From an uncultured Thermoleophilia bacterium (lineage in GTDB: Bacteria > Actinomycetota > Thermoleophilia > UBA2241), in contig CAIOZS010000132.1 in the NCBI GenBank assembly GCA_903862845.1, forward strand, positions 1-40,703: a DNA stretch of 40,703 nt, given 5' to 3'. The notes beneath the pieces are model-generated. The model saw nothing but the letters and a program-made list of their open reading frames with translations. It did not search any database and was not told the origin of the DNA. Below are positions 40,701 through 40,703 of the stretch, one piece after another (the first letter of the stretch is position 1; every line of letters begins with the position of its first letter). Made by a program: the position numbers and the translations under genes.

Positions 40701-40703
40701 CGC

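Overview
The window is GC-rich chromosomal DNA, gene-dense on both strands. It is most likely from an Actinomycetota bacterium, possibly a deep-branching lineage such as Thermoleophilia or Coriobacteriia; that finer placement is a guess. Supporting signs are a DUF2510 domain, GTG/TTG starts behind AGGAGG-type ribosome sites, a bPH/DUF4429-like protein, and many PAS, GGDEF and HD-GYP signalling modules. No rRNA, tRNA, CRISPR array or intact transposon was seen.

Layout. 1-4.8 kb: end of an unrecognised gene, a decayed aspartate ammonia-lyase (aspA), a frameshifted methyltransferase, a zinc-less MDR oxidoreductase, and a nucleotidyltransferase/winged-helix gene pair that resembles a toxin-antitoxin module. 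4.8-6.7 kb: a gene graveyard with a frameshifted Nif11-type RiPP precursor, a beta-helix C-terminus, a GGDEF C-terminus abutting it, a small membrane protein and the tail of an IS3-family transposase. 6.8-10.4 kb: a secreted C45 (acyltransferase-like) Ntn hydrolase, a PAP2 phosphatase, a truncated second RiPP-type leader (NHLP-like) and a fold-III PLP decarboxylase lacking its usual cysteine. 10.6-15.5 kb (minus strand): a five-PAS HD-GYP protein, a frameshifted 14-TM MFS transporter and a coupled flavin reductase. 15.6-21.8 kb: a phosphorylase fragment, a methyltransferase, an L,D-transpeptidase lipoprotein, a DUF3830 protein, a thioredoxin-reductase-like flavoprotein without an NADPH site followed by OsmC, a PH-like protein and a two-finger C2H2 protein.

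21.8-31 kb is the most metabolically coherent part. A secreted metallo-beta-lactamase-fold enzyme is divergent from a TetR regulator. An operon couples a group II amino-acid decarboxylase to a non-pyrrolysine MttB-family methyltransferase and ends in an M28 peptidase fragment. An Lrp-type regulator faces an alpha/beta hydrolase and a membrane-anchored oligopeptide-type solute-binding protein. 31-40.7 kb holds a DUF2510 coiled-coil protein, a GAF-GGDEF protein, an orphan TatA, an aldo/keto reductase, a PD-(D/E)XK-like protein with an apparent ACG start, a cyclase/KynB-like hydrolase, an APC permease, a lipase-like lipoprotein and diaminopropionate ammonia-lyase.

Two themes stand out. One is amino-acid and amine use: decarboxylases, MttB, the permease, ammonia-lyases, the solute-binding protein and Lrp. 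The other is active gene decay: at least nine broken or truncated genes, several by a single-base lesion, so base-call errors must be excluded. Several intergenic hairpins with perfect GC stems look like bidirectional terminators.
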